Notes: generated by a model not told the origin, from the sequence alone. Counted from the first letter of the stretch, positions 40,206 through 51,343 are shown. The stretch: DNA of 64,000 nt from Peteryoungia algae (GCF_030369675.1 NZ_CP128477.1:3490501-3554500); one strand, 5' to 3'. A program made the numbers and translations.

Positions 40206-41069
40206 ATGCTGCGCACCGCCACCGTCTTCGGTTCCCTCTCCGCCTCGTCCCGTGCCGAGCGTGGGGAGACGCTCGACCTCGGCCAGGGCAGGGCAAGCGC
40301 GATCTGGCGCAACAGCCATGACCGCATGCGCTATGAACGGACCGACGGCCACACCTTCAGCTGTTATCTGCGCGGCGGCGACGGCACGCGGCGGCTCGAT
40401 GCCGGCAGCATTGCCGGCTGGCCGGGCGCGCTCTGCATCATGCCGCAGGGGGCGTCGTCCGAATGGGAGATCACCGAGCAATTCGAGTTCGTGCATCTCT
40501 ATGTCGCCGACGACGAGTTGCGTCGCCTCTTTTCCGAGACCTTTGACCGCGATGCGCGGCTGATGCTCGTGCCGGAGGCGACCTTTGACGAAGCGCCGCG
40601 CCTGGCGGAGGCGCTGGTGCAGCTCGCTGCTGCGACGCAGAGCGGCAACAGGCTTCTGGCCGAACAGGCCATCGTCTCGGCCGTCGGGCAGCTCTTTGCC
40701 GATCCGCGTTATGGCGGCGCGCGGCGTCCGGTGCTGCGCGGCGGTCTTGCGCCGGTCTTGCGGCGACGGCTGGTGGACCATATCGAGGCGAACCTGGACC
40801 AGACAATCACGCTCCGAGATCTGGCAACACTCGCGGATCTCAGCGAATTCCACCTGCAACGGATGTTTCGCGCAAGCTGCGGGGTCACGCCGCATGATTT
40901 CATCCTGAACCGGCGCATCCACCGCGCGCGGCGCATGCTCGCCGGCCCCGAACCGATTGCCCAGATCGCCTCGGCCTGCGGCTTTAGCAGCCAGAGCCAC
41001 CTGACGCGGATGTTCAAGACCGTCACCGGGACGACGCCCTTGGCGTATCGCCGTGCCGCGAGCGGCTGA
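40206..41069 (+). CDS. AraC family transcriptional regulator
   Basis: A 287-residue protein with GAAGG before the ATG. The C-terminal double helix-turn-helix is clear: TITLRDLATLADLSEFHLQRMF, then PIAQIASACGFSSQSHLTRMF. The N-terminal half is a cupin-like sensor. It is divergent from the EamA gene and ends one base before the next gene's stop. Confidence 0.93.
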   Translation: MLRTATVFGSLSASSRAERGETLDLGQGRASAIWRNSHDRMRYERTDGHTFSCYLRGGDGTRRLDAGSIAGWPGALCIMPQGASSEWEITEQFEFVHLYVADDELRRLFSETFDRDARLMLVPEATFDEAPRLAEALVQLAAATQSGNRLLAEQAIVSAVGQLFADPRYGGARRPVLRGGLAPVLRRRLVDHIEANLDQTITLRDLATLADLSEFHLQRMFRASCGVTPHDFILNRRIHRARRMLAGPEPIAQIASACGFSSQSHLTRMFKTVTGTTPLAYRRAASG

Positions 41070-41070
41070 G

Positions 41071-42486
41071 CTACCTCATTCCCTTCAGAACCCGGTCAAG
41101 CACCCGGAACGGCCGTGCATCGCCCATATGCGCGACATTGAAGCGCATGAAGCCGTCCGCCGACAACGAGGGGCTGAAGACATTGCCGGGCGCCAGGACC
41201 ACACCCTGGGGCAGGGCGGACTGGGCAAGCGCCGTCGAGCTGATGCCCTCGGGCATGCGACACCAGAGATAGGGCCCGCCACGGGGCGTGAGCACGGGTT
41301 CGATGCCGAGATCCCCGAGCCGGGTGGCAACCGCGCGCCGCGCCGTGTCGAGGCGCCGCTGCATCTGATCGAGATGTTTGCGATAGCCGCCGCTTGACAG
41401 CACGCCGTGGATCGCTTCGCTCGCCACCGGGCTCGGGCCGCCGAACTGGATCGCGACCTGCAGGTCGGTGAGCAGGCGGATGCGCTCGGGATCGGTGGCG
41501 ATGAAGCCTGTGCGCAGTGAGGCCGAAATGGTCTTGGAAAAGCTGCCGATGCGGATCACCCGGGAAAGCCCGTCGAGTGTGGCGAGCGTGATCGCCGGCT
41601 CCGGTTCGAAATCGGAGAAGATGTCGTCCTCCACGATCAGCATGTCCGAACGGCCGACGATGCCGAGCAACTGGAAGGCGACCTGCGGCGAGAGTGTTGC
41701 CCCTGTCGGATTGTGTAGCCCGGAATTGGTGAGATAGAGCCGCGGCGCCTCGCGCGTGACAGCGGCCTCGAAGGCGGCAATGTCGGGGCCGTTGTCGGTA
41801 TAAGGCACGGGGACCGCGATCGCCTGATGGGCTCTGAGCAGGGTCTGGAAGTTGAAATAGCAGGGATCGTCGACGATGACACGGTCGCCCGGGCGAAGCA
41901 GCAGCCGGCAGACGAGATCGAGCGCCTGGGTGGCAGATCCCGCAAGCAGCACCTGATCTTCGGAAAGCGTGATCGACTGCTGGCGCAGCCGCGTCTCGAC
42001 GAAGCGGCGGAGGCTGGCACTGCCCCGGGAAGAACCGTAGTCGGTGGTAAGACTTGTCTCCTTGCGCAATATGTTCCGCATTCCGGCATGCAGGAGGCCC
42101 GTCGGCATCCAGTCCGTCGGCAGCCAGCCGCAGCCGGGCTTGCACGTGCCGGGATCGGCATCGAGCGCCTGGCGCGCCACCCAGAACGGATCGACTTCCG
42201 GTGCGCGGGGCGGTTCGAGCCGGACAAGCGGGGCAGGCGTGCGCCCGGCTTCTGTGACGAAGAAGCCGGAGCCGGGCCGGGGACGGATCAGGCCTTCGGC
42301 AGAGAGCCGGTCATAGGCCTCCACGACGGTGGAGGGGGATACCGAAAGCTCGACAGCCAGCCGGCGGATCGAGGGCAGCCGGTCATTGGGCGCCAGTTGG
42401 CCCGAACCGATCCGCCCGCGTATGTCGGCCATCACAAGCGCGGTCCGCGACGCGGAAAGCTTCGGTGGTTGAACGCGCTCGTTCAT
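41071..42486 (-). CDS. MocR/PdxR-type GntR-aminotransferase regulator
   Basis: A 471-residue protein. I prefer the ATG at 42486, which has AAAGG eight bases upstream, over the ATG at 42504. The N-terminal GntR winged helix (LPSIRRLAVELSVSPSTVVEAY) is joined to a type I aminotransferase fold. The PLP Lys is in GSFSKTISASLRTGF. The family commonly senses PLP-linked ligands. It is divergent from an EamA gene, its probable target. Confidence 0.92.
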   Translation of the reverse strand: MNERVQPPKLSASRTALVMADIRGRIGSGQLAPNDRLPSIRRLAVELSVSPSTVVEAYDRLSAEGLIRPRPGSGFFVTEAGRTPAPLVRLEPPRAPEVDPFWVARQALDADPGTCKPGCGWLPTDWMPTGLLHAGMRNILRKETSLTTDYGSSRGSASLRRFVETRLRQQSITLSEDQVLLAGSATQALDLVCRLLLRPGDRVIVDDPCYFNFQTLLRAHQAIAVPVPYTDNGPDIAAFEAAVTREAPRLYLTNSGLHNPTGATLSPQVAFQLLGIVGRSDMLIVEDDIFSDFEPEPAITLATLDGLSRVIRIGSFSKTISASLRTGFIATDPERIRLLTDLQVAIQFGGPSPVASEAIHGVLSSGGYRKHLDQMQRRLDTARRAVATRLGDLGIEPVLTPRGGPYLWCRMPEGISSTALAQSALPQGVVLAPGNVFSPSLSADGFMRFNVAHMGDARPFRVLDRVLKGMR

Positions 42487-42593
42487 CTGTGTGGCCTTTG
42501 TCATCAGTACAGTGTGGTCAAATTGTATCGCTCCGTCTCTGGCTGCGCCAGCCCTTGTGCGCGATAGGGCAGGAATAGAAAACGGAGACGAGA

Positions 42594-43481
42594 ATGACGA
42601 CTTCCTGGAAAGCCTGGGCCAGCGGTTTCATCGGCGTACTGATCTTCAGTGGTTCGCTGCCGGCAACGCGTCTGGGGCTGGCCGATTTTGCACCGCTCTT
42701 TTTGACCTCGGCACGGGCGGTGATCGCAGCCCTTCTGGGAGCCGCCCTGCTGCTCGGCTTGCGGGAGAAGCGGCCGGCGCTTCGCGACCTCCTGCCGCTG
42801 GCGGTCGTCGCACTCGGCGTTGTCGTCGGTTTTCCTCTTCTGACGGCACTCGCGCTCCAGAGCATCAGTTCGGCCCAGTCGACCGTCTTCATCGGCTTGT
42901 TGCCGCTATGCACGGCGCTGTTCGGCGTGTTGCGCGCCGGCGAACGCCCCTCTGCGATCTTCTGGATGTTTTCCGTGACCGGCGCGGCCCTTGTCGCCGG
43001 CTTTGCGCTATCGACGACGGCGGACATGGCGATTGCCGGTGCCGGGCTGATGATTGCCGCGATCCTCGCCTGTGGCCTGGGTTATGCCGAGGGCGCGCGC
43101 CTGTCGCGCCGACTGGGTGGCTGGCAGGTGATCAGCTGGGCGTTGGTGCTGTCGCTGCCTGTCGTGCTGCCGCTCGCGCTCTGGACCGTGCCGGAGGATC
43201 TCGCAGCGGTTTCAACATCCGGTTGGCTGGCGCTGGCTTACGTCTCGATGTTCAGCATGATGATCGGTTTCATCTTCTGGTATCGCGGCCTGGCACTCGG
43301 CGGCATCGCCTCGGTCGGGCAGCTCCAACTGCTGCAGCCGTTTCTCGGCTTCGTGCTCGCCGCGGGGCTGCTGCATGAGAAGGTCAGCCCGCCGATGCTG
43401 GTAACGGCCCTGCTCGTCGTTCTCTGCGTGGCGGCCAGCCGGCGCTTTGCTCGCGAGAGCACGCCCGGAAAAAATGCGTGA
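42594..43481 (+). CDS. EamA/DMT family transporter
   Basis: A 295-residue, ten-helix protein beginning MTTSWKAWASGFIGVLIFSGSL. It has two EamA repeats. It is divergent from the MocR gene, with 89-107 bases between (ATTGTA at 42522-42527 would be the -10 for the regulator). I infer that the MocR protein controls this exporter. Confidence 0.88.
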   Translation: MTTSWKAWASGFIGVLIFSGSLPATRLGLADFAPLFLTSARAVIAALLGAALLLGLREKRPALRDLLPLAVVALGVVVGFPLLTALALQSISSAQSTVFIGLLPLCTALFGVLRAGERPSAIFWMFSVTGAALVAGFALSTTADMAIAGAGLMIAAILACGLGYAEGARLSRRLGGWQVISWALVLSLPVVLPLALWTVPEDLAAVSTSGWLALAYVSMFSMMIGFIFWYRGLALGGIASVGQLQLLQPFLGFVLAAGLLHEKVSPPMLVTALLVVLCVAASRRFARESTPGKNA

Positions 43482-43518
43482 GCGGCGGGCATCCGGACTG
43501 GGACGAAAAAAGGCATAT

Positions 43519-43551
43519 GGAGCATTCCCGGTTTTCGACCGGAAATGCTCC
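43519..43551. terminator. Bidirectional hairpin between convergent genes
   Basis: GGAGCATTCCCGG pairs with CCGGAAATGCTCC (one mismatch), with a seven-base loop, between the EamA gene and the convergent aldo-keto reductase gene. Confidence 0.7.
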
Positions 43552-43557
43552 AGCCGG

Positions 43558-44553
<996 letters not shown>

Positions 44554-44674
44554 GGAGGCCTCCGGAGTTTCATGGCGAACTCAGCCGCAGTGGGCTGACA
44601 AGGGATATCTAGGGCAACGGCGCTCTTCAGAAAATCCATGCAGATCGCATCAGCTTGTTCTATCATTTCGATCA

Positions 44675-45565
44675 ATGAACAGAACCCAGCTGTCTCAACT
44701 CGCCGTCCTCGCCACCGTCGCCCATCACGGCAGCTTCCGCAAGGCGGCGGCCGAACTCGGCATCGCGCCCTCGGCGGTCAGTCATGCAATCTCCGCCCTG
44801 GAGGAGAGCCTGAACCTCCGCCTGATGGCGCGCACCACCCGCAGTGCCGCCCCGACGGCCGAAGGGCGTCGGCTTCTGGAGACCTTGCAGCCGGCACTCG
44901 CCGACATCGCCTCGGCGATCGAGGCTCTGTCGGACAGCACCGGCCGTCCGGCCGGCGCCCTGCGCATCACCATGCCGATGCTGGCGGCGCAAAGCATAGT
45001 CGCGCCGCGTCTCGGCGCCTTCGCCGCCGCCTATCCCGACATAGAATTGGACATCGTTACCGACGACCGCTTCGAGGATATCGTCGAGAAGGGTTATGAC
45101 GCTGGCTTGCGGCTCGGCGAACATCTCGATGCGGACATGATCGCGGTGCGGATGAGTGGTCAGTGGCGGGGGTCCGTTGTCGGATCGCCGGACTATTTTG
45201 CCCGGCATCCGATGCCGTGCGAACCGCGCGACGTGACCGAGCACGCCTGCATCCGTCGGCGTTTCCAGAGCGGCACGATCTATCGGTGGGAATTCGAGAA
45301 GGCTGGTCGCTCTCTGTCGATCAATGTCCGGGGTCCGCTGATCCTGTCCGACCAGGGCCTGATGCGACAGGCCGCGCGGGACGGGGCCGGCCTTGCCTAT
45401 CTCTTCGACACAGGCGTCGAGGCGGATATCCGCGAAGGTCTGCTCATCCGCGTGCTCGACGACTGGTGCCCGCCCTTCGACGGTTTTTCGCTCTATCATT
45501 CCAGCCGTCGCCAGATGCGGCCGGCACTTCGAGCCTTCATCGATTTCTTCCGCTGGCGCGCCTGA
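44675..45565 (+). CDS. LysR family transcriptional regulator
   Basis: A 296-residue protein from the ATG at 44675 (MNRTQLSQLAVLATVAHHGSF). The HTH is in FRKAAAELGIAPSAVSHAI, followed by the LysR substrate domain. It is divergent from the aldo/keto reductase, the usual pairing. The end is six bases from a convergent GNAT gene. Confidence 0.93.
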   Translation: MNRTQLSQLAVLATVAHHGSFRKAAAELGIAPSAVSHAISALEESLNLRLMARTTRSAAPTAEGRRLLETLQPALADIASAIEALSDSTGRPAGALRITMPMLAAQSIVAPRLGAFAAAYPDIELDIVTDDRFEDIVEKGYDAGLRLGEHLDADMIAVRMSGQWRGSVVGSPDYFARHPMPCEPRDVTEHACIRRRFQSGTIYRWEFEKAGRSLSINVRGPLILSDQGLMRQAARDGAGLAYLFDTGVEADIREGLLIRVLDDWCPPFDGFSLYHSSRRQMRPALRAFIDFFRWRA

Positions 45566-45571
45566 CAGGTA

Positions 45572-46027
45572 TCAGCAAAGCTTCAGCCGGTAGCGCACAT
45601 GGCCGTCTTCCGGCGCGTATGTGTCATAGAGCTTGCGGGCCGTGGCATTGTCCCGATCGGTGTGCCAGTAGAGCCGCGACCAGCCCTTGGCCGTCGCGAT
45701 CGCGATCAGGTCGTCGATCAGCGCCCGCCCGATACCCCGGCCACGATAGGTCGCATCGAGGAACAGATCCTCCAGATAGCAGTCCGGCGTCTTCACCCAG
45801 GTTGAATCGTGGAAATGGTGGATCGCAAAACCAGCGAGTACGCCGTTCACCTCCGCAACACGCATGGCGACGCGCGACGATGGATCGAGAATGCGGGCCC
45901 AGGTATGGGCCGTGACATCGTCGGCAAGCTCGACCTTGTAGAAGGCGAGATACTGGGCCCAAAGGCCCCGCCAGGCGGCTTCGTCAGCCGCCGTGGCGTC
46001 CCGTATGAAGGGGGCAGGCTTTGTCAC
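45572..46027 (-). CDS. GNAT family N-acetyltransferase
   Basis: A 151-residue protein. The CoA loop is in YRGRGIGRALIDDL (about residue 95-108), and the end LYWHTDRDNATARKLYD is typical. Its start overlaps the stop of the aldo/keto reductase gene (ATGA, 46024-46027), so the pair is co-translated. Confidence 0.92.
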   Translation of the reverse strand: MTKPAPFIRDATAADEAAWRGLWAQYLAFYKVELADDVTAHTWARILDPSSRVAMRVAEVNGVLAGFAIHHFHDSTWVKTPDCYLEDLFLDATYRGRGIGRALIDDLIAIATAKGWSRLYWHTDRDNATARKLYDTYAPEDGHVRYRLKLC

Positions 46028-46974
46028 GCGCCGGCCTCGTCCAGTCGCGTGATCTGCGCTTGCGTCAGGTCCAGATTGCCGGCGGCAATCAGGCTCTCCA
46101 GCTGGCGCAGGCTGGTGGCTGACGCGATCGGTGCGGTGATGCCGGACTTCGCTGCGACCCAGGCAATGGCGATGGTGGCCGGGCTCGTGCCGGTTTCTGC
46201 GGCCACCTGGTCGAGCGCACCGAGGATCGCAAGGCCGCGCGTGTCGAGATAGTCGCCGACGCGATAGGAGCGCGCGGAGCCTTCCGTATCGGCCTTGCTG
46301 CGATACTTGCCGGTGAGGAAGCCGGCCGCGAGCGCATAATAGCTGATGACGCCGATCTCCTCGGCCATGCAGAGATCCCGCAGCGGGCCCTCAAAGCGCT
46401 CCCGCGTGTAGAGATTATATTCCGGCTGAAGCACGTCGAAGCGCGGCAGGCCCGAGCGTTCGGCAGCCTCCAGGCTGGCCTGCAGCTCATCGGCTTCGTA
46501 GTTGGAGCAACCGATTGCCCGGACCTTGCCCTGATCCTTGAGGCGGGCAAAAGCCTCGAGCGTCTCCCCGATCGGCGTGTCGGCGTCCGGCTTGTGGGCA
46601 AGGTAGAGGTCGACATAGTCAGTGCCCAGCCGCTTCAGGGATCCTTCGACCGCTTCTGCAATCCATTTGGCAGACAGACCGGTCTTGCGGCCGTTGTTGT
46701 CGAAGCCGACCTTGGTCACGATGACGGCGTCTTCGCGACGACCCTTTCCCTGCTTCAGCCATTTGCCGATGACCTTCTCGCTCTCCCCGCCCTCATGGCC
46801 ATCGACCCAGGCAGAATAGACATCGGCGGTATCGATGGTGTTGAACCCGGCGTCGAAGAAGCGATCGAGCAGTGCGAAGGAGGTCTTCTCGTCAGCCGTC
46901 CAGCCGAAGACATTGCCACCGAAAACGATGGGAGCGATGGAAAGGCCGGTGCGGCCAAGAGCACGTTTCTGCAT
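46024..46974 (-). CDS. Aldo/keto reductase
   Basis: A 316-residue protein. The AKR catalytic Asp and Tyr are in TIDTADVYSAW, the Lys in AVIVTKVGF, and the His in LYLAHKPDAD. It is the first gene of a unit with the GNAT. The product of neither gene suggests a shared pathway. Sequence differs from the other AKR gene at 43558, so they are not recent copies. Confidence 0.93.
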   Translation of the reverse strand: MQKRALGRTGLSIAPIVFGGNVFGWTADEKTSFALLDRFFDAGFNTIDTADVYSAWVDGHEGGESEKVIGKWLKQGKGRREDAVIVTKVGFDNNGRKTGLSAKWIAEAVEGSLKRLGTDYVDLYLAHKPDADTPIGETLEAFARLKDQGKVRAIGCSNYEADELQASLEAAERSGLPRFDVLQPEYNLYTRERFEGPLRDLCMAEEIGVISYYALAAGFLTGKYRSKADTEGSARSYRVGDYLDTRGLAILGALDQVAAETGTSPATIAIAWVAAKSGITAPIASATSLRQLESLIAAGNLDLTQAQITRLDEAGA

Positions 46975-47142
46975 GGGAAGCCTCGGAAAGGATCTGGGAG
47001 AAAGAGTAGGAACAACGCTATCAAGCGTAAGTGGAAGGTAGCAAAGAAAAACATTGAAGAAGTCGGAAGCTCAGCTGTTGGGCCGCCGTGCCTCGCCCCA
47101 CATATGGGTGTTCCATCGGAGCTTTCCAGGTTCTGCCGCCAG

Positions 47143-48112
47143 TCAATCCGCTGTCTTGCGAAACGCGCGTGGAGACAGGCCGTGATGCTGGGAAAAGACC
47201 CGCCGCATGTGGCGGGAGGAGGCAAAACCTGCACGATGCGCGAGGCTTTCCATGTCGAGCCTGCTTTGCTTGAGCAGTTCCTGGGCAAGCGTCACCCGCA
47301 TCAGGTTGACGTAATCCACGACCGACTGGCCGACATGCTCGCGAAACAGCCGTGACAGATGCCGTTCGCTCAAGTGCGCGATGTCGGCCAAGCCCGGCAG
47401 CGACCAGTCATGCGCGGGATCGGCCATGATCGCATCCTGTGCACGGTGGATGGCGGGATGGATGTGGTTGCGCCCCGAAAGCCAGGGGGACATCTGCGGG
47501 TCCTGGCCACTGCGCCTGAGATAGATGACCATCTTGCGGGCGGCAGCGAGTGCTGCCTGTGGCGAGGCAAGCCGGCTGACGAGATGCAGCATGAGGTCGA
47601 TGCCGGTGGAAATGCCGGCGCTCGAATAGCGATTGCCATCCTCGACGTAGAGGCGGTTTTCCAGCACGCTGGCCGTCGGTGCAAGTTGCCGCAGGTCCTC
47701 CAGGCATTCGGCATGTGTGGTGCATTGATGCCCCTCCAACAGCCCGGCGGCAGCCGCCAGCAGCGCGCCGGAGCAGATTGGTCACAAGCCGCGTGTCGGG
47801 CCGGACCGACCGGGTGAGCCAGCGCGTGAGCGTCTTCAGTTCGGTGTCTCGCGCAATCTCTGCGATGCCGACGGTGAGGCTTCCGGGAAGGACGAGGATC
47901 GCCTTGTCGGGCAGCCGTTCTGGAAGTGGCTCCAGCCCGTCGAGGACCAATCCGATCGAGGTTGTCTGCTGTCGTGCAGCCGAGATGTAGCGATAGTCGA
48001 AGCGGACCCGGTCCTGCTCCTGGTTCGCATAACGCAGCACCTCCAGCGGACCGGCAATATCGATCAGCAGGCTGTCAGGCGGAACGAGGATGAAGACCGG
48101 GATCATGTCCAT
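47143..48112 (-). pseudogene. GlxA family regulator (DJ-1/PfpI + AraC HTH), broken by a one-base frameshift
   Basis: The first part, 48112 to about 47779, encodes the DJ-1/PfpI amidase-like N-domain (MDMIPVFILVPPDSLLIDIAG). The rest, in another frame, holds the end of that domain (CTTHAECLEDLRQL) and a double AraC helix-turn-helix (ending SPRAFRKTAD). Between DTRLVT and the expected ICSGALLAAAAGLLEG an extra base is seen in GACCAATCTGC (47777-47779). Removing one A restores a complete protein of about 322 residues. It is either a real pseudogene or a sequencing error. It lies 10 bases after the isochorismatase gene. Confidence 0.9.
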
Positions 48113-48122
48113 GAGGTGGTTC

Positions 48123-48683
48123 TCAGGCGGCTGCGGAGAGGGGTGCGAGCGCTTGTTCGACCGTCGCGATCCGGGCAAAGCGTCCGGCAAGCACCAGCTC
48201 CGTCCGGATGCGGATATCCTCGGCGGAGAAGACTTTGCCTGAGGCATGCGTCATCGGGAAGGTCAGTGTCGCCTCGGTGATGAAATCAACCTCGAAACCG
48301 AGATCCGATGCATGGCGCGTTGTGGTCTCGCAGCACTGCTCGGTGCGGATGCCCGAGACGATGACGCGCCGAATGCCTCTCTCGCGCAGCCAGGCTTCCA
48401 GGTCCGTATCGACCAGGGCGGAATGCACACCCTTGTGGAAGGTGACATCGGGCGCGATCGTGATCTCGTCCAGCGTGCGTACCAGGCCGCTTTCGAGTGT
48501 GAAACTGTCATCGCTGTCGACGTGGAAGATCTGCACGATCGGCATCCCGACGGCCTTGGCCCCGTCGATCAGCGCCTGCTGCCGGGAAAGATAGGCGGGC
48601 AGTCCCGTAGCGTCCCAGTAGGATGCCTGGCGAAAACTCTCCTGAACGTCGATCACGATGAGGGCAGTGTCTTGAGCGGACAT
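48123..48683 (-). CDS. Isochorismatase-family cysteine hydrolase
   Basis: A 186-residue protein. The catalytic triad is Asp in IVIDVQESF (about 12), Lys in HKGVHSALVDTD (about 84) and Cys in RTEQCCETT (about 117). The family hydrolyses amides or vinyl ethers, e.g. nicotinamidases. It is the first gene of a two-gene unit with the GlxA regulator. Confidence 0.92.
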   Translation of the reverse strand: MSAQDTALIVIDVQESFRQASYWDATGLPAYLSRQQALIDGAKAVGMPIVQIFHVDSDDSFTLESGLVRTLDEITIAPDVTFHKGVHSALVDTDLEAWLRERGIRRVIVSGIRTEQCCETTTRHASDLGFEVDFITEATLTFPMTHASGKVFSAEDIRIRTELVLAGRFARIATVEQALAPLSAAA

Positions 48684-48876
48684 ATTCGTCTCCTGTCGTT
48701 GTGATATGGTCTAGCATAAATCGCGGTCCGCAAGACGCCATGCGCGAGCCGGACGAAAAGCGGACATTTTCAGCCAGGCACGCCTCCATGTCCGCCTGCC
48801 TATTGTCTGACAACCCGTTGCGCCCTGCCGGTGCTTCGCCTAATGTCCGCCCCGTTATTTTCAGGGAGGAATTGAG

Positions 48877-49863
48877 ATGCTTCGTTTCGGAATTCTGTCG
48901 ACGGCCAAGATCGGTCGCGAGCTTGTGGTGCCGGCGATCCAGGATGCCGAAAATGCTGTCGTCACGGCAGTTGCGAGCCGCGATCTGGCCCGGGCCCGCG
49001 AGATGGCCGACCGCTTCTCGGTACCCCATGCTTTTGGGTCTTACGAGGAAATGCTCGCCTCCGACGTCATCGACGCCGTCTACATTCCGTTGCCGACGTC
49101 ACAGCATGTCGAATGGGCAATCAAGGCGGCCGATGCTGGCAAGCACGTGCTCTGCGAAAAGCCGATCGCGCTGAAGGCCTCCGAAATCGACGAGATCATC
49201 GCAGCGCGCGAGCGCAACAAGGTGCTGATCTCAGAAGCGTATATGGTGACTTACGCACCGGTCTGGCTGAAGGTGCGCGAGCTGCTCGCCGAGGGCGCCA
49301 TCGGCACGCTGAAGATGGTCCAGGGCTCGTTCACCTACTTCAACCGCGACCCCGGCAACATGCGCAACATTCCCGAGCTCGGAGGCGGCGCGCTGCCGGA
49401 TATCGGCGTCTACCCGACGATCACCACACGCTTTGTCACGGACAAGGAGCCTGTCCGCGTGCAGTCGACCATCGAGCGTGACCCGGAATTCGGCACCGAC
49501 ATCTATGCAAGCGTCAAGGCCGACTTCGCCGATTTTGAGCTGAACTTCTATATCTCGACGCAGATGGCCAATCGCCAGCTGATGGTCTTCCACGGCACGG
49601 ATGGTTTTATCGAGGTGAAGTCGCCGTTCAATGCCGATCGCTGGGGCGCCGAAGAGGTCGAGCTCACCAATCGCGGCCACAATGTCTCGCAGATCTTCCG
49701 TTTCCCCGACAGCCGCCAGTACAAGCTGGAGGCCGAAGCCTTTGCGCGGGCCGCCGCCGGCACCAAGGGTGAGGTCGTCACGCTGGAAAGTTCAAAGGCG
49801 AACCAGAAGCTGATCGACGCGATCTATCGGGCTGCCGAGAAGGATGGCTGGGAAGCGGTGTAA
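48877..49863 (+). CDS. Gfo/Idh/MocA family oxidoreductase
   Basis: A 328-residue protein with a strong AGGGAGGA site. The Rossmann start is [15 protein letters not shown], and [10 protein letters not shown] has the conserved EKP catalytic Lys. The C-terminal beta domain follows ([12 protein letters not shown], with the common Asp-x-x-x-Tyr). It oxidises or reduces a sugar or inositol-like substrate with NAD(P). It is divergent from the isochorismatase unit. Confidence 0.94.
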   Translation: MLRFGILSTAKIGRELVVPAIQDAENAVVTAVASRDLARAREMADRFSVPHAFGSYEEMLASDVIDAVYIPLPTSQHVEWAIKAADAGKHVLCEKPIALKASEIDEIIAARERNKVLISEAYMVTYAPVWLKVRELLAEGAIGTLKMVQGSFTYFNRDPGNMRNIPELGGGALPDIGVYPTITTRFVTDKEPVRVQSTIERDPEFGTDIYASVKADFADFELNFYISTQMANRQLMVFHGTDGFIEVKSPFNADRWGAEEVELTNRGHNVSQIFRFPDSRQYKLEAEAFARAAAGTKGEVVTLESSKANQKLIDAIYRAAEKDGWEAV

Positions 49864-49903
49864 GCCGGAGATTGTCGGGCGGCTGCCGAAGTGCGGCCGC
49901 CGG

Positions 49904-50281
49904 TCATCGGAGCCGCTTTATTCTTGAAAGGCCAAAGGCGAGGAAGAGCATCGACCCCGTCCAGGCCAGAAGCAGATGCAGGAGCGGCCGGATCTCGGGT
50001 GCCCGCGTATTGAGGATTGCGAACAGGCCGAAATTGATCAGCACGGTGACCGCGAGCAGCGGCCACAGGCCGGGGACCTGAAAGATGGCGCGGGGCGTTA
50101 TGCCGCGGCCGATGCCGAGGCGCAGCGTTTGTGAGAACGCATAAGCGATCAGAAGCGACACGCAGCGTGACAGTATCGGCGCTCCCAGCATCCCGTAAAC
50201 TGTCGGGAAGATCAGGAGGTCGGCCGTCAGCGTGGCGCCGAGCGCAAGGGCCCAGTCGCGCCGATTGCCGGGCTCAGACAT
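49904..50281 (-). CDS. GtrA-like small membrane protein
   Basis: A 125-residue protein with four hydrophobic segments (LGATLTADLLIFPTVYGML; SRCVSLLIAYAFSQTL; LLAVTVLINFGLFAIL; LLLAWTGSMLFLAF). This is the layout of GtrA-type proteins, which help flip bactoprenol-linked sugars. It is the last gene of the four-gene operon and overlaps the previous gene by eight bases. Confidence 0.7.
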   Translation of the reverse strand: MSEPGNRRDWALALGATLTADLLIFPTVYGMLGAPILSRCVSLLIAYAFSQTLRLGIGRGITPRAIFQVPGLWPLLAVTVLINFGLFAILNTRAPEIRPLLHLLLAWTGSMLFLAFGLSRIKRLR

Positions 50282-50642
50282 GAATTGTCACGAGCCCGGC
50301 CAGGATCAGCAGGGTCCCGATCAGATAGCGCATGTGCAGCGGCTCACCGAAGAAGATCTGCGCAAGCAGGGGCACAAAGCAGAACGTCAGCCCCATGAAG
50401 GAATAGGCAATCGTCAGCGGAACCGAGCGCAGGACATAAATCCAGACGACGGTTCCGAAGCCATAAAGGGCAAGGGCGGCGATGAACACCGGATTGATGG
50501 CAAGCATCATCAGGCTGCCTGCAGAAAATGTCCCTATGCTCTGGCTCGTCAGCTTGAAAAGGACCTGTCCCAACGCGATCAGCAGGGGCGTGGCCAGCAA
50601 GCCGGTCCAGGTCGCGAGCGTCAGAGTAGAAAGCTGCATCAT
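50274..50642 (-). CDS. SMR/EamA-like small transporter (ArnE/F-like)
   Basis: A 122-residue four-helix protein. The early LLIALGQVLFKLTSQ and the later VPLTIAYSFMGLTFCFVPL are the marks of the ArnE/F and SMR group, which flip lipid-linked sugars. It starts two bases after the methyltransferase gene. Together with GtrA it suggests export of a lipid-linked sugar. Confidence 0.78.
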   Translation of the reverse strand: MMQLSTLTLATWTGLLATPLLIALGQVLFKLTSQSIGTFSAGSLMMLAINPVFIAALALYGFGTVVWIYVLRSVPLTIAYSFMGLTFCFVPLLAQIFFGEPLHMRYLIGTLLILAGLVTIHV

Positions 50643-50644
50643 GC

Positions 50645-51343
50645 TCAGTCCTCGCGATTTTCCATGTAGAAGATGTCACGACCGATATCGACGCAGGTGT
50701 ATTGCGGCGGGACAGGGTGCATGGCGCGAAGGAAAGAGTGCGTGTAGGGGAAAAAATTGAAGTGTGGGTTGAAGCTGTAGCGGGCCTCGCGTTCACGCGG
50801 CACCACGATGATCACGCGCTTACGGGCGATACGCCGCAGCTCGGCGATTGCGCGCTGGTATTCCAGAACATGTTCAATGACATGCGTGCAGATGACCGTA
50901 TCGAACTCTGCATCCGCAAAGGGAAGATCCTCGATCTTGGCCGCCACATATTCGACGCCCGGCAAGGCGGCAGCGTCATCAATGACGAAGTCGACTCCGG
51001 TGACCCGGGACAGATGCGGGTGGCGCTCACGGATACGCGTGAGAAGCGCGCCCGTGCCACAGCCGATGTCGCACACGCTGTCGCCCTCGACCCCTTCTAC
51101 GATCCGCTCGATGCAGGCTTCCGAATTGTCCGTGCCGGCATGGACCCGTGGGTGCTTGCGATAAAGATCGGCATAGGCCTCTTCCGTCAGAAAGGGCGCC
51201 CGAGCGCGAAACTCGGCCAGATCTGAAATGTGCTTGCCCCATACAAGCTGGGCCAGCCAGAGGAACAGCCTGGAATCACGCAGGATCGGCGGGAGGATGT
51301 CTTCAATGACGAAGCGGATCCGGTTGGTGGTCTCGCGCCTCAT
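50645..51343 (-). CDS. Class I SAM-dependent methyltransferase
   Basis: A 232-residue protein. Motif I is VCDIGCGTGALLTRI (about residue 90), and CTHVIEHVLEYQRAI is the motif II helix. It is coupled to the GT2 gene (ATGA overlap) and lies two bases before the SMR-like gene. It may methylate a sugar or lipid intermediate of the operon. Confidence 0.9.
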   Translation of the reverse strand: MRRETTNRIRFVIEDILPPILRDSRLFLWLAQLVWGKHISDLAEFRARAPFLTEEAYADLYRKHPRVHAGTDNSEACIERIVEGVEGDSVCDIGCGTGALLTRIRERHPHLSRVTGVDFVIDDAAALPGVEYVAAKIEDLPFADAEFDTVICTHVIEHVLEYQRAIAELRRIARKRVIIVVPREREARYSFNPHFNFFPYTHSFLRAMHPVPPQYTCVDIGRDIFYMENRED

